Notes: generated by a model from the letters alone, not told the origin. 39,404 nucleotides of DNA from a bacterium (GCA_024743255.1 JANSWY010000041.1:1-39404); one strand, 5' to 3'. Shown: positions 1-9,100, counted from the stretch's first letter. Translations and numbers: made by a program.

Positions 1-1673
1 ATTTTGAGTCTGAACCTATTACTGAGATCCAAATTCAACTTGGACAAGATCGTGATATGCATCATGAATATGTAACAGTTGGGAGAAAGTCAACTATAAC
101 AGAAAATTGGGATGATTACAGGTTCTATATTCATGAACTTGAAAGTCCTTTACAGCCAGGTGACACTACAACTTTGAGATTTAAGTTTGATTACATCACA
201 TCTGGTTTTAAGGAGACTGAAAACAATACATCAATTGTTGGAAACGGAACATTCCTTAATAATTCAAACTTCCCAAGTTTGGGGTATAGTGACGGATTGG
301 AGCTTTCTACAGATGATGACAGAAGAGATAACGATCTGGAACCAAAAGAAAGACAGCTTCCAAGAAGTGATGAAAGAGGACTCAGAACCGGGTTCATTAC
401 AGATGATTCTCATGGAGTAGATTTTGAGATTGTTATCGGAACAGTTAAGGATCAGATTGCTATTGCTCCAGGTTATTTACAAAAGGAGTGGGAAGAGAAT
501 GATAGAAAATACTATCACTACAAAATGGATCAACCGATGATGCCATTCTTCAACATTGTTTCTGCAAGATATGAGGTCGTGAGAGACAAGACTACTATAA
601 TAGATGACTCTGTTGAGAAAGAGATTAATTTGGAAATCTATTATCACAAAGGACATGAGTATAATCTAGAAAGTATGATGAAAGGAATGAAAAAGTCCTT
701 CGCATATTTTTCTGAGAACTTTAGTCCGTATCAATATAGACAGATGAGGATTCTGGAGTTCCCTAGATACTCAAATTTTGCACAGTCTTTTGCAAATACA
801 GTTCCGTTTTCAGAAGGGATTGGGTTCATGGTAGAAGTTACCGAGGAAGATGATGTGGATGTACCATACTTTGTAACAGCTCACGAATTAGCTCATCAGT
901 GGTGGGGGCATCAGTTGACACCAGCAGAAGTTCAGGGTGGAGCCGTGCTTTCTGAGACTCTTGCCCAATACTCGGCATTAATGGTGATGAAGCAGGAATA
1001 TCCACAGGAACATATCAAAGAATTCCTTCGTGAAGAACTAGATAGATATCTGAGAGGCAGAGCAAGAGAACAAAAGAAAGAAATGCCACTTGAGCTTGCT
1101 GAAAACCAGAGCTATATCCACTATGGTAAGGGAGCGAATATCATGTATGCACTTCAGGATTACATAGGAGAAGATAGTGTGAATGTAGCATTGCAAAGAC
1201 TGGTAAGAGATTGGGGTGATTTTGAAAAGAATGGCAGATATGCCACTACAATTGAATTGGTAGATTACCTGAGAGAAGTAACTCCGGATAGTCTTCAAAA
1301 TGTCATCACGGATTTCTTTGAGAAGATTGTGACTTATGAGAATAAGGTGGATGAATCAACATTCACATCTACAGGAGACGATTATTTAGTCACTTTAAAG
1401 CTCAATACCAAAAAGATGGAGTCAGACAGTCTAGGTAACTCTACTACAGTTGCAATCAATGACTGGATTGATGTGGGAGTTTACACTACAGATGAGTCTG
1501 GCGATGATAAATTGATTTACCTGAAGAAACATTTATTCACAGGAGAGGAAAGTGAAATTAAGATCAAGGTGAATGAGAAACCTACTTCAGCTGGGGTGGA
1601 CCCACTGAATAAATTGATTGACAGAAATCCAGAGGATAATACTAAAAGTTTAAGTGAGGCCGAATCGGCCTAG
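1..1673 (+). CDS. M1-family metallopeptidase domain, C-terminal part of a likely ABC permease/aminopeptidase fusion (5' truncated by window)
   Basis: The reading frame is open from base 3, so the true start lies outside the window; an in-frame ATG at 57 is probably internal. Counting from that ATG, the zinc motif HELAH is at residues 276-280, followed by QWWGH and a Glu at residue 300 in LSETLAQYSALM. Classical M1 enzymes have 18 residues between the second His and the Glu ligand; here there are 19. That spacing and the LSETLAQYSALM context match, from memory, the Bacteroidota proteins in which an ABC-2-type permease is fused to an M1 domain. The membrane half would lie upstream and cannot be seen, so the fusion is inference. 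The protein probably cleaves N-terminal residues from peptides. The C-terminal 150 residues look like the usual beta-rich tail. A strong terminator follows. Confidence 0.85.
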   Translation, partial: FESEPITEIQIQLGQDRDMHHEYVTVGRKSTITENWDDYRFYIHELESPLQPGDTTTLRFKFDYITSGFKETENNTSIVGNGTFLNNSNFPSLGYSDGLELSTDDDRRDNDLEPKERQLPRSDERGLRTGFITDDSHGVDFEIVIGTVKDQIAIAPGYLQKEWEENDRKYYHYKMDQPMMPFFNIVSARYEVVRDKTTIIDDSVEKEINLEIYYHKGHEYNLESMMKGMKKSFAYFSENFSPYQYRQMRILEFPRYSNFAQSFANTVPFSEGIGFMVEVTEEDDVDVPYFVTAHELAHQWWGHQLTPAEVQGGAVLSETLAQYSALMVMKQEYPQEHIKEFLREELDRYLRGRAREQKKEMPLELAENQSYIHYGKGANIMYALQDYIGEDSVNVALQRLVRDWGDFEKNGRYATTIELVDYLREVTPDSLQNVITDFFEKIVTYENKVDESTFTSTGDDYLVTLKLNTKKMESDSLGNSTTVAINDWIDVGVYTTDESGDDKLIYLKKHLFTGEESEIKIKVNEKPTSAGVDPLNKLIDRNPEDNTKSLSEAESA

Positions 1674-1720
1674 GTAATAGGATCCTGAAGCGGTAAGCTT
1701 TGGGTATGTAAGTAAATTTA

Positions 1721-1752
1721 AACCCTGAAGTATGTTACTTCAGGGTTTTTTA
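1721..1752 (+). terminator. Rho-independent terminator
   Basis: A perfect 10-bp stem (1721-1730 with 1738-1747), a 7-nt loop and a T run on the + strand. It ends the M1 gene and separates it from the convergent gene at 1759-2346. Confidence 0.85.
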
Positions 1753-1758
1753 ATGATT

Positions 1759-2346
1759 CTAGAATTTCCAACCAATAGCTAATCTTGCCTCAGGCCTGAA
1801 TCCTCCCATATAGAAATCATATGCATAATTGGAAAGATCAAAGAAAAGCTGGTCAAGATCATCTTCAATAACAGGGTTTTCCGTCCAATTCTTATCATAA
1901 ATTAAGGCATATCGAATTCCAACGGATGTATCGATCACAAACCTTTTCTTTTTTCCAAGTAGCCATTGCTTTCCAGACTTTAAACCAATATATCCTCCAT
2001 TAATTCGAACTTCAGGATCCTGATAGGCCCGGTATCTTAGAAATGGTGCTATGTAATAACCTTTGAAGGCATCTTTGTCAAAGTAATATCTCATACCCGA
2101 ATTTATAGAAAAGGTCTCCTGATAATAACCAGGAGGGGTAATATCACCTCCCAATTCCCAGGAAACTGCTTCTCCCGTTTTTATTTCCACAGAACCTTTT
2201 ACTCCTCCAGCTGTAATTGCTGTAAATGGAAGATTCAACTTCAATATCGCTCCTCTTGTTCTTTCTGTTTCCAATTCATTGTTTTGACTAAAACTTGTAA
2301 TGCTAATTAAGCTTGCGAGTACTAATAATGTTAATCTCATTTTCAT
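1759..2346 (-). CDS. Small outer-membrane beta-barrel-like protein (DUF3575-like), hypothetical
   Basis: 195 residues with a clear signal peptide (residues 1-21, ending SFSQ, the usual Bacteroidota cleavage context). The mature part alternates short hydrophobic/aromatic strands with polar turns (for example GMRYYF, GYYIAPFLRYR, VGIRYALIY) and ends in AIGWKF, whose terminal Phe is typical of outer-membrane barrels. The size fits an eight-stranded barrel. The strand pattern with YYIAPFLRYR recalls DUF3575-type proteins, but I cannot confirm the family. Transcribed leftward as a single gene: a bidirectional terminator lies upstream at about 2477-2500, and the convergent M1 terminator lies downstream. 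Function unknown. Confidence 0.75.
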   Translation of the reverse strand: MKMRLTLLVLASLISITSFSQNNELETERTRGAILKLNLPFTAITAGGVKGSVEIKTGEAVSWELGGDITPPGYYQETFSINSGMRYYFDKDAFKGYYIAPFLRYRAYQDPEVRINGGYIGLKSGKQWLLGKKKRFVIDTSVGIRYALIYDKNWTENPVIEDDLDQLFFDLSNYAYDFYMGGFRPEARLAIGWKF

Positions 2347-2474
2347 AGTTTGTTAGTTATCAATAAGAGATTGGTTCTTCGTAACATATCAGCAGTGACC
2401 CCAGGAGGTTGGAACTGGTTGGAAGACAACTATGATTTAGTGTGGATTTGAAAGTTTTCTTGCCTTAAGACAAG

Positions 2475-2503
2475 AAAAAAGCCTCCATATGGAGGCTTTT
2501 CAA
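2475..2503 (-). terminator. Bidirectional terminator
   Basis: 2477-2500 is a perfect 24-nt palindrome, with an A run on its left and T residues on its right. It lies 25 bp beyond the stop of the leftward small gene at 2529-2744 and probably ends it. Confidence 0.8.
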
Positions 2504-2528
2504 ATGTCAAAAACTCAATTAATTTCTT

Positions 2529-2744
2529 TTATGCTACAGCGTATTCATTGATCATTTGGTTGATCATACTGCTTTGTTGTTGTAATCTTGATATTTGCTT
2601 GAGGTTGGAACTTGCCTGGATTTGCGTATCTAGTTCGTTTACTATCTTGGTAGCGCAAGTTTTGAACAGTGTATTCTTTTCGTCTACTACCATTTCTATT
2701 AGGATTCTTACGCTAAGGTCGTTGATTTTAATTGCTGGTTTCAT
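2529..2744 (-). CDS. Small paralogous protein A (tandem family of four)
   Basis: 71 residues from the ATG at 2744; a longer reading with a TTG start at 2753 is possible but less likely because the MKPAIK start matches its paralogues. No signal peptide, membrane segment or known domain. The last 41 residues, beginning KTCATKI, align without gaps to three neighbouring small proteins (2984-3223, 3516-3734, 3907-4137). Shared positions are Cys at 3, Ser at 18, Asn/Asp at 20 and Leu at 27 of the block. The pattern suggests two amphipathic helices in a hairpin. Possible leftward promoter: TACCTTTA about 40 bp upstream. It has its own terminator. Function unknown; this is the most divergent member, lacking the His at block position 30. 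Confidence 0.75.
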   Translation of the reverse strand: MKPAIKINDLSVRILIEMVVDEKNTLFKTCATKIVNELDTQIQASSNLKQISRLQQQSSMINQMINEYAVA

Positions 2745-2908
2745 GTTGGTCAAGGTGTTGTTTTGCGATTAACTATGGTAAAGGTATGTTTAACCCTTTT
2801 GATATAAAATTAAGTTGGTCCCAACGGGTTAATTGCAGTTCGAATGGGAAGAATGATGGAGTAAAGTGATTGTAAAGTGCTGAGTGGCAAAAGAGTAGGA
2901 CGTAATAA

Positions 2909-2945
2909 ATGAAAAAGCCGTTCTCATTTGTAGAGAACGGCTTAG
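2909..2945 (-). terminator. Rho-independent terminator of small gene B
   Basis: A perfect 9-bp stem (2917-2925 with 2933-2941) and a 7-nt loop. It is followed on the minus strand by a T run, which reads as A at 2912-2916 on the + strand. It shows that genes B and A are separate transcription units. Confidence 0.8.
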
Positions 2946-2983
2946 TACATAGCTGACTGAATTATATCTTTAGGCAGCTGTGT

Positions 2984-3223
2984 TCATACACCTTGTTTGT
3001 ATCTTAAATTCTTGCTGCTGTAAAAGTCTTCTATCATTTTGTTGACTACTTTAATGTGGCGGTCCAGTTTTGATCTCTCTACCAGGTCGCGTGATCTTCT
3101 TAATTTGTAGTCTAATGTATCTGCAATGTCTTTAGCACATTGAAGAAACATAGCGGTTTCCTGTGCTGTCATGTATTCCGTATCTGAGACGGAAATCGTT
3201 TTTTGATTTTTAATAGCTGGCAT
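2984..3223 (-). CDS. Small paralogous protein B (tandem family of four)
   Basis: 79 residues with an ATG start. It begins MPAIKNQKTISV, sharing the PAI(K/N) start with members A and D and the TISV-DT segment with member C. The 41-residue block starts LQCAKDIADTLDYKLRRSRD and keeps the family Cys, Ser, Asp, Leu and His (LDRH) positions; a short basic tail (KNLRYKQGV) is unique to it. No export signal, membrane segment or metal-site cluster. It is rich in Lys/Arg in helix 1. Flanked by 230-290 bp spacers and closed by its own terminator, so it is probably monocistronic. Function unknown. Confidence 0.78.
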   Translation of the reverse strand: MPAIKNQKTISVSDTEYMTAQETAMFLQCAKDIADTLDYKLRRSRDLVERSKLDRHIKVVNKMIEDFYSSKNLRYKQGV

Positions 3224-3515
3224 AATCGTAATAGTTTAATAGTTAATTGATTGAGTAAATATCACTCGATACACTCATATTCCGAAATTCGTTTGAATCA
3301 ACCCGTATATTCTTTGATAATCCAGAATAAATGGATTTAAATAGTTTTCTATGTATACGAATCTTTGAAACAAACTGATTTTCTGAGTTAAGTGCAATTA
3401 TATGTTTTGTCAGGCAGCTCACAATTTCCGAATATATTATAGCTATTATATAAGGGTATATATAATATGTATTGTGTTATTGTATTGTACGGAAGATTGT
3501 TTTGTTCTCTAGATA
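3224..3515. other. AT-rich spacer between small genes B and C
   Basis: 292 bp with no credible gene. 3420-3485 is extremely AT-rich, with an imperfect TATA-type palindrome around the AGCT near 3443. The 12-mer acggaagattgt at 3489-3500 recurs at 3858-3869, each time just downstream of a member of the small-gene family. Presumably it contains the promoter of gene B; I could not place a convincing TAnnTTTG box. Confidence 0.5.
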
Positions 3516-3734
3516 TCACACAACGGAACCTTCAATAGGAGTATTCAATACTCTATTGATCACCTGAAGATGCATTCTAAGCTTCTCCGACATTACGGTG
3601 TTATTGCTGGTAGCAATTTGTTTTTGTACTGATTTCTGAATTTCCAGTAAACACTTGGTGAATTGCTTTGCGTCTACTGCTGTATCTTCTACTGAAATTG
3701 TTTCTACTGTTGCTTTTCGCTTTAAATTAATCAT
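3516..3734 (-). CDS. Small paralogous protein C (tandem family of four)
   Basis: 72 residues, ATG start. The N-terminus MINLKRKATVETISVEDT shares TISV-DT with member B; the PAIK start seen in the others is replaced. The 41-residue block starts TKCLLEIQKSVQKQIATSNN and ends in NRVLNTP; it retains the Cys, Ser, Asn, Leu and LRMH positions (LRMH is shared exactly with D). No signal peptide or membrane segment. No obvious terminator follows the stop, unlike B and A. Function unknown; the call as a real gene rests on the ungapped alignment to its neighbours. Confidence 0.75.
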   Translation of the reverse strand: MINLKRKATVETISVEDTAVDAKQFTKCLLEIQKSVQKQIATSNNTVMSEKLRMHLQVINRVLNTPIEGSVV

Positions 3735-3906
3735 AGCTGTTGATTTTAATTTCCACTATTTTCCAATACTCTTCGACTCTGAGAGTTTCCAGTTAATTGG
3801 TGTGTAAGCGAGATAGATTTACCACAAAGTTAATTGTGATATGTTACCTAATGTGCAACGGAAGATTGTGAATTCGTAACTAATTATGGTGGGTTATTGT
3901 TTTGGC

Positions 3907-4137
3907 TTAGTTTACTGCCATTTGATTTCTGTTGAAATTTTCAATCATGTTTGACACTACTTCTTTGTGCATTCTAAGATTGTTGATTTCAACAAGATTT
4001 CTTGATTCTTTGATCTGCTCATCGATGTTTGAGAGCATTTGCCACGCGCAATCTAGAAATAATGCATCCTCATTAATTGACATTACTTCTGGTTGGAAGT
4101 CAATTACTGGTTCTGTTTTATTAATAGCTGGTATCAT
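3907..4137 (-). CDS. Small paralogous protein D (tandem family of four)
   Basis: 76 residues from the ATG at 4137. A further in-frame ATG at 4167 would add ten residues, but the shorter form begins MIPAINKTEP, matching the MKPAIK and MPAIK starts of A and B. The 41-residue block starts LDCAWQMLSNIDEQIKESRN and carries LRMH, VVSNMIENF and the family Cys. Predicted as a two-helix protein with no export signal. It is the first member in the leftward direction. D and B are the closest pair in the SRxLVE region, suggesting serial duplication. Function unknown. Confidence 0.75.
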   Translation of the reverse strand: MIPAINKTEPVIDFQPEVMSINEDALFLDCAWQMLSNIDEQIKESRNLVEINNLRMHKEVVSNMIENFNRNQMAVN

Positions 4138-4297
4138 GGTGGTAGTTTTTATTAATTCGTTTCTCAAATTTTGTTGAAATACAGCTGAAAAAAAATCTAC
4201 CCTACATTAACATGAGAAAAATGCGGTAAATCGGCAAAATCTTGGATAAACCGGAATTAAGTAGGTGAATGAATTGTATTATGTACATGAACGGGAA

Positions 4298-4305
4298 TAA
4301 ATTTG
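4298..4305 (+). promoter_or_regulatory. Candidate -7 box for the OsmC-family gene
   Basis: TAAATTTG fits the Bacteroidota -7 consensus TAnnTTTG. A weak -33 element (ATTG at 4273-4276) lies 21 nt upstream. This would give an untranslated leader of about 70 nt before the ATG at 4381. Confidence 0.5.
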
Positions 4306-4380
4306 GGTGTGAATCGGATATTTTGAGTGATTATAGCGCTTCAGGTATTAAAGTAAGGCACATTATAAATATAACTATAG

Positions 4381-4791
4381 ATGAAAGTTTCTCTAAACTA
4401 CGTCTCTGACAAAGAGTTTGAGACCGAGAATGAATCCGGCAATAAGTTGATGATTGATATGTTGGATCCAGAAAGTAAGAATCATCAATCTCCTACTCAA
4501 TTATTATTATCCGCAATTGCAGCTTGTGCAGCGGTGGATATTGTGAGTATGGTAAAGAAGAAAAGAAAGACATTCGTGAATCTTGAGGCAGAAATTGAAG
4601 GAACCAGAGCGGAGAACCATCCCAGAAAGTTTACTGAGATACATGTGAAATATATTCTTACCTCTCCTGATATGACTAATGAAGACTTTAATAAGGTAGT
4701 TTCATTAGCTGTAGAAAACTATTGTTCTGTAGCTTCAACTGTGAATGAATCTACTAAGCTTACTCATACTGGTGAAGTAAAAGCATCTTAA
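4381..4791 (+). CDS. OsmC/Ohr-family peroxiredoxin-like protein
   Basis: 136 residues, the normal size for the family. OsmC/Ohr proteins reduce organic or inorganic peroxides in the cytoplasm through two cysteines. Here these are Cys49 in SAIAACAAVD, preceded by the hallmark SPTQLLLSA, and Cys115 in VENYCSVAST. The N-terminal beta strand MKVSLNYVSDKEFETENESG and the SPTQLLLSAIAAC helix are typical of the YhfA-like branch rather than true Ohr, so the natural substrate is uncertain. It is a single gene, with a candidate promoter at 4298-4305 and a bidirectional terminator shared with the convergent cold-shock gene. Confidence 0.9.
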   Translation: MKVSLNYVSDKEFETENESGNKLMIDMLDPESKNHQSPTQLLLSAIAACAAVDIVSMVKKKRKTFVNLEAEIEGTRAENHPRKFTEIHVKYILTSPDMTNEDFNKVVSLAVENYCSVASTVNESTKLTHTGEVKAS

Positions 4792-4802
4792 ATAGAAAGC
4801 AT

Positions 4803-4842
4803 AAAAAAACGCCTCAAACATTCATTTGAGGCGTTCTTTTTT
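4803..4842. terminator. Bidirectional terminator between OsmC and cold-shock genes
   Basis: A perfect 11-bp stem (4808-4818 with 4825-4835) and a 6-nt loop. There is an A run on the left and a T run on the right, so it works for both convergent genes. Confidence 0.9.
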
Positions 4843-4866
4843 AAAAAAAAGATTTATGTCTTGATA

Positions 4867-5058
4867 TTAAGCTAATCTCACTTCAACTGCATTTAAACCT
4901 TTTTTACCTTCCTTCAATGTGAAGGTTACACTGTCATCTTGTTTAATTTCATCGATTAAACCAGATACGTGTACAAAGTACTCTGATCCTGATTCATCGT
5001 CTGTAACGAATCCATAACCTTTAGATTCGTTAAAGAATTTTACTTTACCTGTATTCAT
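4867..5058 (-). CDS. Cold-shock domain protein (CspA family)
   Basis: 63 residues from the ATG at 5058. It is a single OB-fold that binds single-stranded RNA/DNA. The first strand is TGKVKFFNESKGYGFV, with the RNP1-like KGYGFVTDD and the RNP2-like EYFVHVSGL, and it ends in GLNAVEVRLA; length and motifs are canonical. The reading frame stays open for 39 more codons upstream to 5175, but those residues (MLSKCYGKNN...) are unlike any cold-shock protein, and a consensus -7 box lies inside them, so the short start is right. It is divergent from the small gene at 5176. It probably acts as an RNA chaperone. Confidence 0.95.
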   Translation of the reverse strand: MNTGKVKFFNESKGYGFVTDDESGSEYFVHVSGLIDEIKQDDSVTFTLKEGKKGLNAVEVRLA

Positions 5059-5084
5059 TAAAAATTTGTAATTATAATATCTAG

Positions 5085-5092
5085 CAAAGGTA
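5085..5092 (-). promoter_or_regulatory. -7 box of the cold-shock gene
   Basis: On the minus strand this reads TACCTTTG, an exact TAnnTTTG match 26 bp before the ATG at 5058. It implies a leader of only about 20 nt. No good TTTG is seen at -33. Confidence 0.6.
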
Positions 5093-5175
5093 CCCTTTAA
5101 AATGACAGTTAATAGTGTTTTAAACATTATTATGCGATTTCTAGTATTATTTTTACCGTAACATTTAGATAACAT

Positions 5176-5418
5176 ATGAGAGTTGTTAAAGAAATTCCCG
5201 GAGATCAGTACAACCTTACGATCTATTCATGGAACAATAAATACCTATTAAAATTTGAGCAAGGATCATTTGAACAGACCTATAAAATCAGTGAGTTTGA
5301 TGTGCTGGTGGAGTCTGATTTAGATGTTATTGTAAGTGATGCTTTTGTAGAAAAAGTAATCAAGAGGTTTGAGGAAATGAATGCTGATTTTTCTGAAGCA
5401 GTGCAACCTATTCTGTAA
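5176..5418 (+). CDS. Conserved small hypothetical protein
   Basis: 80 residues, ATG start. It begins MRVVKEIPGDQYNLTIYSWNNKYLLKFEQG and continues with EQTYKISEFDV, then an acidic helix FVEKVIKRFEEMNADF. I recall proteins of this shape (VKEIP...ITIFSWN.KYLIKLEQG) as common short hypotheticals in Bacteroidota genomes, with no assigned function. No signal peptide or membrane segment, so probably cytoplasmic. It is divergent from the cold-shock gene with 117 bp between starts, and both promoters must share that space. The gap to the next gene (43 bp) allows co-transcription with the lipoprotein downstream. Confidence 0.8.
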   Translation: MRVVKEIPGDQYNLTIYSWNNKYLLKFEQGSFEQTYKISEFDVLVESDLDVIVSDAFVEKVIKRFEEMNADFSEAVQPIL

Positions 5419-5461
5419 TTGAGAGTTTAATAACTCAACCAATTTACCTAGATCTCAAAAA

Positions 5462-6151
5462 ATGTCAATTTCTCGTCTAAAACTAATCTCACCTGTTTTT
5501 ATTATCCTTTTACTTATCGGTTGTGCTCAGGAAGAGGAAAAACCTCTTATGGACGAACCAGTAGTCGCTGAAGAAGTGGTAGTGGAAGGAGATAAACCAG
5601 AACCTGTCAAAAAAGGGAGATCCAAACTACATTATGTCCTGGGAAGAAAACTAGCAGAAACCAATTTGCAGCACTTCTCTTTTTTTGGGGAGTTTTTTGG
5701 AGGCCGAGCTAAATTCTTTTCTAATCATGAACAGCCAGTTGATATTGGTAATGGTCGGTCAGAAAGTGTAATGCTCACATTCCTGGATGAGGACCTAAGC
5801 AAGATTAAGTATAAAATGGATGAAGACATTGGTCCCTACTTACTCAATAGATTAGGTAAGTGTAAAATCAAAGGCTTGGATTCACTTACAACCGTGAGAA
5901 TTAGACAAGGATCGTTTTTATATGCTTCAGATTCTGGGCTTGCTCTTAGTGATGATTTAAAATACTACCGATTAAGATGGCAGAAAGATGATCTCGAAGC
6001 GGTTTATATTGTTAAGAGAAACGTAATAGGAGAAAAGCCTCTGTATGCATACGAGGAAAAAATCACAGATTTCAAAGAAACCATGCTTTATCTCGAACAC
6101 TACAGAGGCCTTCCGCAACCTACTGATGGGTTAGAAGAGTTTATGGAGTGA
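5462..6151 (+). CDS. Lipoprotein of unknown function
   Basis: 229 residues with a lipoprotein signal: a basic start, a hydrophobic core (residues 9-20) and the lipobox LLIGC with Cys21 as the predicted lipidated residue. An acidic linker follows (EEEKPLMDEPVVAEEVVVEG), then a soluble domain beginning KLHYVLGRKLAETNLQHFSFFGEFFGG, with no family I recognise. Probably anchored on the outer or inner membrane facing the periplasm. It may be co-transcribed with the 80-residue gene upstream. Its stop codon lies one base from the stop of the convergent giant propeller gene, with no terminator hairpin in between. Confidence 0.8.
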   Translation: MSISRLKLISPVFIILLLIGCAQEEEKPLMDEPVVAEEVVVEGDKPEPVKKGRSKLHYVLGRKLAETNLQHFSFFGEFFGGRAKFFSNHEQPVDIGNGRSESVMLTFLDEDLSKIKYKMDEDIGPYLLNRLGKCKIKGLDSLTTVRIRQGSFLYASDSGLALSDDLKYYRLRWQKDDLEAVYIVKRNVIGEKPLYAYEEKITDFKETMLYLEHYRGLPQPTDGLEEFME

Positions 6152-6152
6152 T

Positions 6153-9100
6153 CTACTCAAAGGATACAGCATCCACTTGCTTCTCTCTGACCATTTTATT
6201 GAGATCTTTAATTTCATTGGACTTCAAAGAATTCCATTTGCTGATCTCATCATCAATTAATTTGAATATTTCATCTCTAACAGCAACAGCCTGATTTGTA
6301 GGCTTCCACTCTCCCCAATCTGAAATGTTGGCCAAGCCACTGAGTTTGTCATTTAACTTAATAGGGAAATTAAGTGGATCTTGTCTGGATCTGTTTTTTG
6401 TCTGATATAATGCTTCTTCGATAGCTGTCATTTGTGAGCTGACTGTATCAATTAACTCACTCAAATCGGTCATGTTTTCCTGCTTCTTAACTTTCGACTT
6501 CAGCGAATTAATCTGAGTTCTCGCAGACCTAATTTCCTTAATTGTTTCATGAGTAGCTGTAAGTTTATCTCTTACCGAAATAAGGAAATCAAACTGTTCA
6601 TCAAGATCTTTTTGCGAAGAAGTACTTCTTGGGTCTTTCAATATTTTGAATTCTGATTCAACTGATTGACCGTTTAACGTAACAACCGCTTTGTAAGAAC
6701 CTGGAGCGGCCTTTGGTCCATTCAAATTACCAGACCACATAATCAAGCCATCAAACCCTTCTGCATCTTCATATCTCATGTTCCAAAGGAATGAATTGCT
6801 TCCCTTCTTTGGTTCAAGCTTTTTCTTTTTATCATAATTGGTGAAGGTTTTAATCGTATCACCATCGTTTTCAAAAAAGGTAATTGAAAGCGTATCTGAC
6901 TTATCAAGTTTATTTTTCAGGTAGTAGTAAAGTGTAACTCCACTTGAGTGGTTCTTACCAAGTTTCGTTGATTTAAAGTCACCAGTAATTCCAATTCGGT
7001 AAGCATCCATTGGCTTGAAAAGATGTACTGATTTGGATTTGATGTTATCACCCAATTGATGAAGAATTGTTAAATCATCGATCATCCATAAGCTTCTTCC
7101 CTGAGTAGCAGCAATTAGATTATTGTTTTTAATTGCCAGGTCAGTAATTGGAACTTGTGGGAGATTTAACTGGAAAGTACTCCATGAATTCCCATCATCA
7201 AATGAAACATACATGCCTGCTTCTGTACCAGCATAAAGTAGTCCCTTTCTTACAGGATCAGCTCTCAAGACTCTGGTAAAATGATCTGCCTTGATGCCTG
7301 AAGTAATCTTAGTCCAGGTTTGACCATAATCTTTGGTTTTGTATAGATAAGGAGCAAAGTCCCCATCCTTGTAAAGAGTTCCGGCAATATAAGCGCCACC
7401 TTTGACAAATGGATCAGGCTCAACACTGTTGTACATCAAATATTTTGGAGCTCCAGCTGGAGTAACATTTGTCCAGGTTTCTCCTCCATCTTTTGAAACA
7501 TGAACAAGTCCATCATCCGATCCTGCCCAAAGTAAACCTTCTTCATAAGGGGATTCACAGGCAGCAAAGATTGTTGCGTAGTATTCTACCGCGGTATTAT
7601 CCTGAGTAATTGGACCACCACTGGAACCTAATTTATCCGGTTCGCCTCTTGTAAGATCATCGCTAATGATCTCCCAGCTTTGTCCCTGGTCTGTTGAAAC
7701 ATGGACATAGTTGGAAGTTGTATAGAGTTTTTTACTATCATGTGACGAAAAGAATATTGGGAAGTTCCACTGGAAACGATACTTCATGTCTTCAGCGCCA
7801 TGCCCCATTGGGTTATCTGGCCAGACATTAATCACTCTTACCTGATCATTTTCATGATTCACCTGAGTTAGATAACCACCGTAACTTCCTCCATAAGCAA
7901 TGTCATTGTTGGATGGATCTACAGCAATATGGGCACTTTCACCACCAGCAGTTGGTTCCCAGGCACGATCACCTATGAATCTTCCATCTGTTCTGTGCTT
8001 AATTCTAATTGTGCTATTATCCTGTTGGGCAGCATAAATTCGGTAAGGAAATGCATCGTCTGTGGTAACTCTGTAAAACTGCGCTGTTGGTTGATTTTGA
8101 TAAGTACTCCAGTTGGTACCTTCGTCGAAGGTGACTTGTCCACCTCCATCATCTCCGACAATCATTCTTTTATTGTTTTCAGGAGCGATCCATAAATCAT
8201 GGTGATCTCCATGTGGTGTTGCAAGTGATTGGAAGGTCTTACCACCATCATCCGATCTCCAGAACCTTACATTCATTACATATACACGATCTACATTAAC
8301 CGGATCCGCATAGACTTTAGTGTAGTACCAAGCTCTTTGTCTTAGACTTCTTTCACTGTTTAGTTTTTTCCATGTTTTTCCAGAGTCGTCAGACCTGAAT
8401 AGTCCTCCTTCTGGAGCTTCCACTTGGGCCCATACTCTTTCTGGGTTGACTGGTGAAACCGCTACTCCAATAATACCAATAGGACCTTCAGGTAAACCTT
8501 TGTTACTTGTGATATTCACCCAATTTTCTCCAGCATCAGTAGATTTCCACATTGCTGAACCTTCTCCTCCACTACTAAAGCTGTAAGGAGTTCTTCTTGC
8601 ATTCCAGGTTGAAGCATAGATAACATCTGGATTGCCAGGCTCTAAAATCAAATCAACTGCTCCTGCTTGGTTATTTGCATAAAGTACCTTTTTCCAGGTT
8701 TTACCGCCATTAGTGGACTTGTAAACACCTCTTTCTGTACTGTTTTTGAAAATGTTGCCAATTACAGCTGCGTATACAATGTCCGGGTTTTTAGGATGAA
8801 CTCGGATTCTTCCAACATGTCTACCGTTTTCCAAACCAATGGATTTCCAGGTTTTACCGCCATCAGTTGATTTGAATATTCCACCGTAACCGGATGATAC
8901 ATTACCTCTCAATGTACTTTCCCCGGTCCCAACATAAATGATATTAGTATTTGATTCTGCAACAGCAACTGCACCAATTGACCCACCGAAAAATCCATCC
9001 GAAATATTTTGCCAGGATTGTCCGCCATCAATGGTTTTCCAAACTCCACCACCGGTAGTTCCCATATAGTATAGATTTGGTTTGTTGGCTACACCAGTTA

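Noticed and set aside
1657-1671. AGGCCGAATCGGCCT palindrome over the M1 gene stop codon
   Set aside because: A short GC-rich dyad inside coding sequence; a strong terminator follows 50 bp later, so a separate role is not needed.
2529-4137. RiPP (lanthipeptide or similar) precursor cluster
   Set aside because: The shared N-terminal PAIK start is leader-like, but there is no cleavage site, no variable Cys/Ser/Thr-rich core, and no modification enzyme or exporter nearby.
5059-5175. N-terminal extension, or a long temperature-sensing leader, of the cold-shock gene
   Set aside because: The extra 39 codons are unlike the family, and an exact -7 box at 5085-5092 implies a leader of only about 20 nt.
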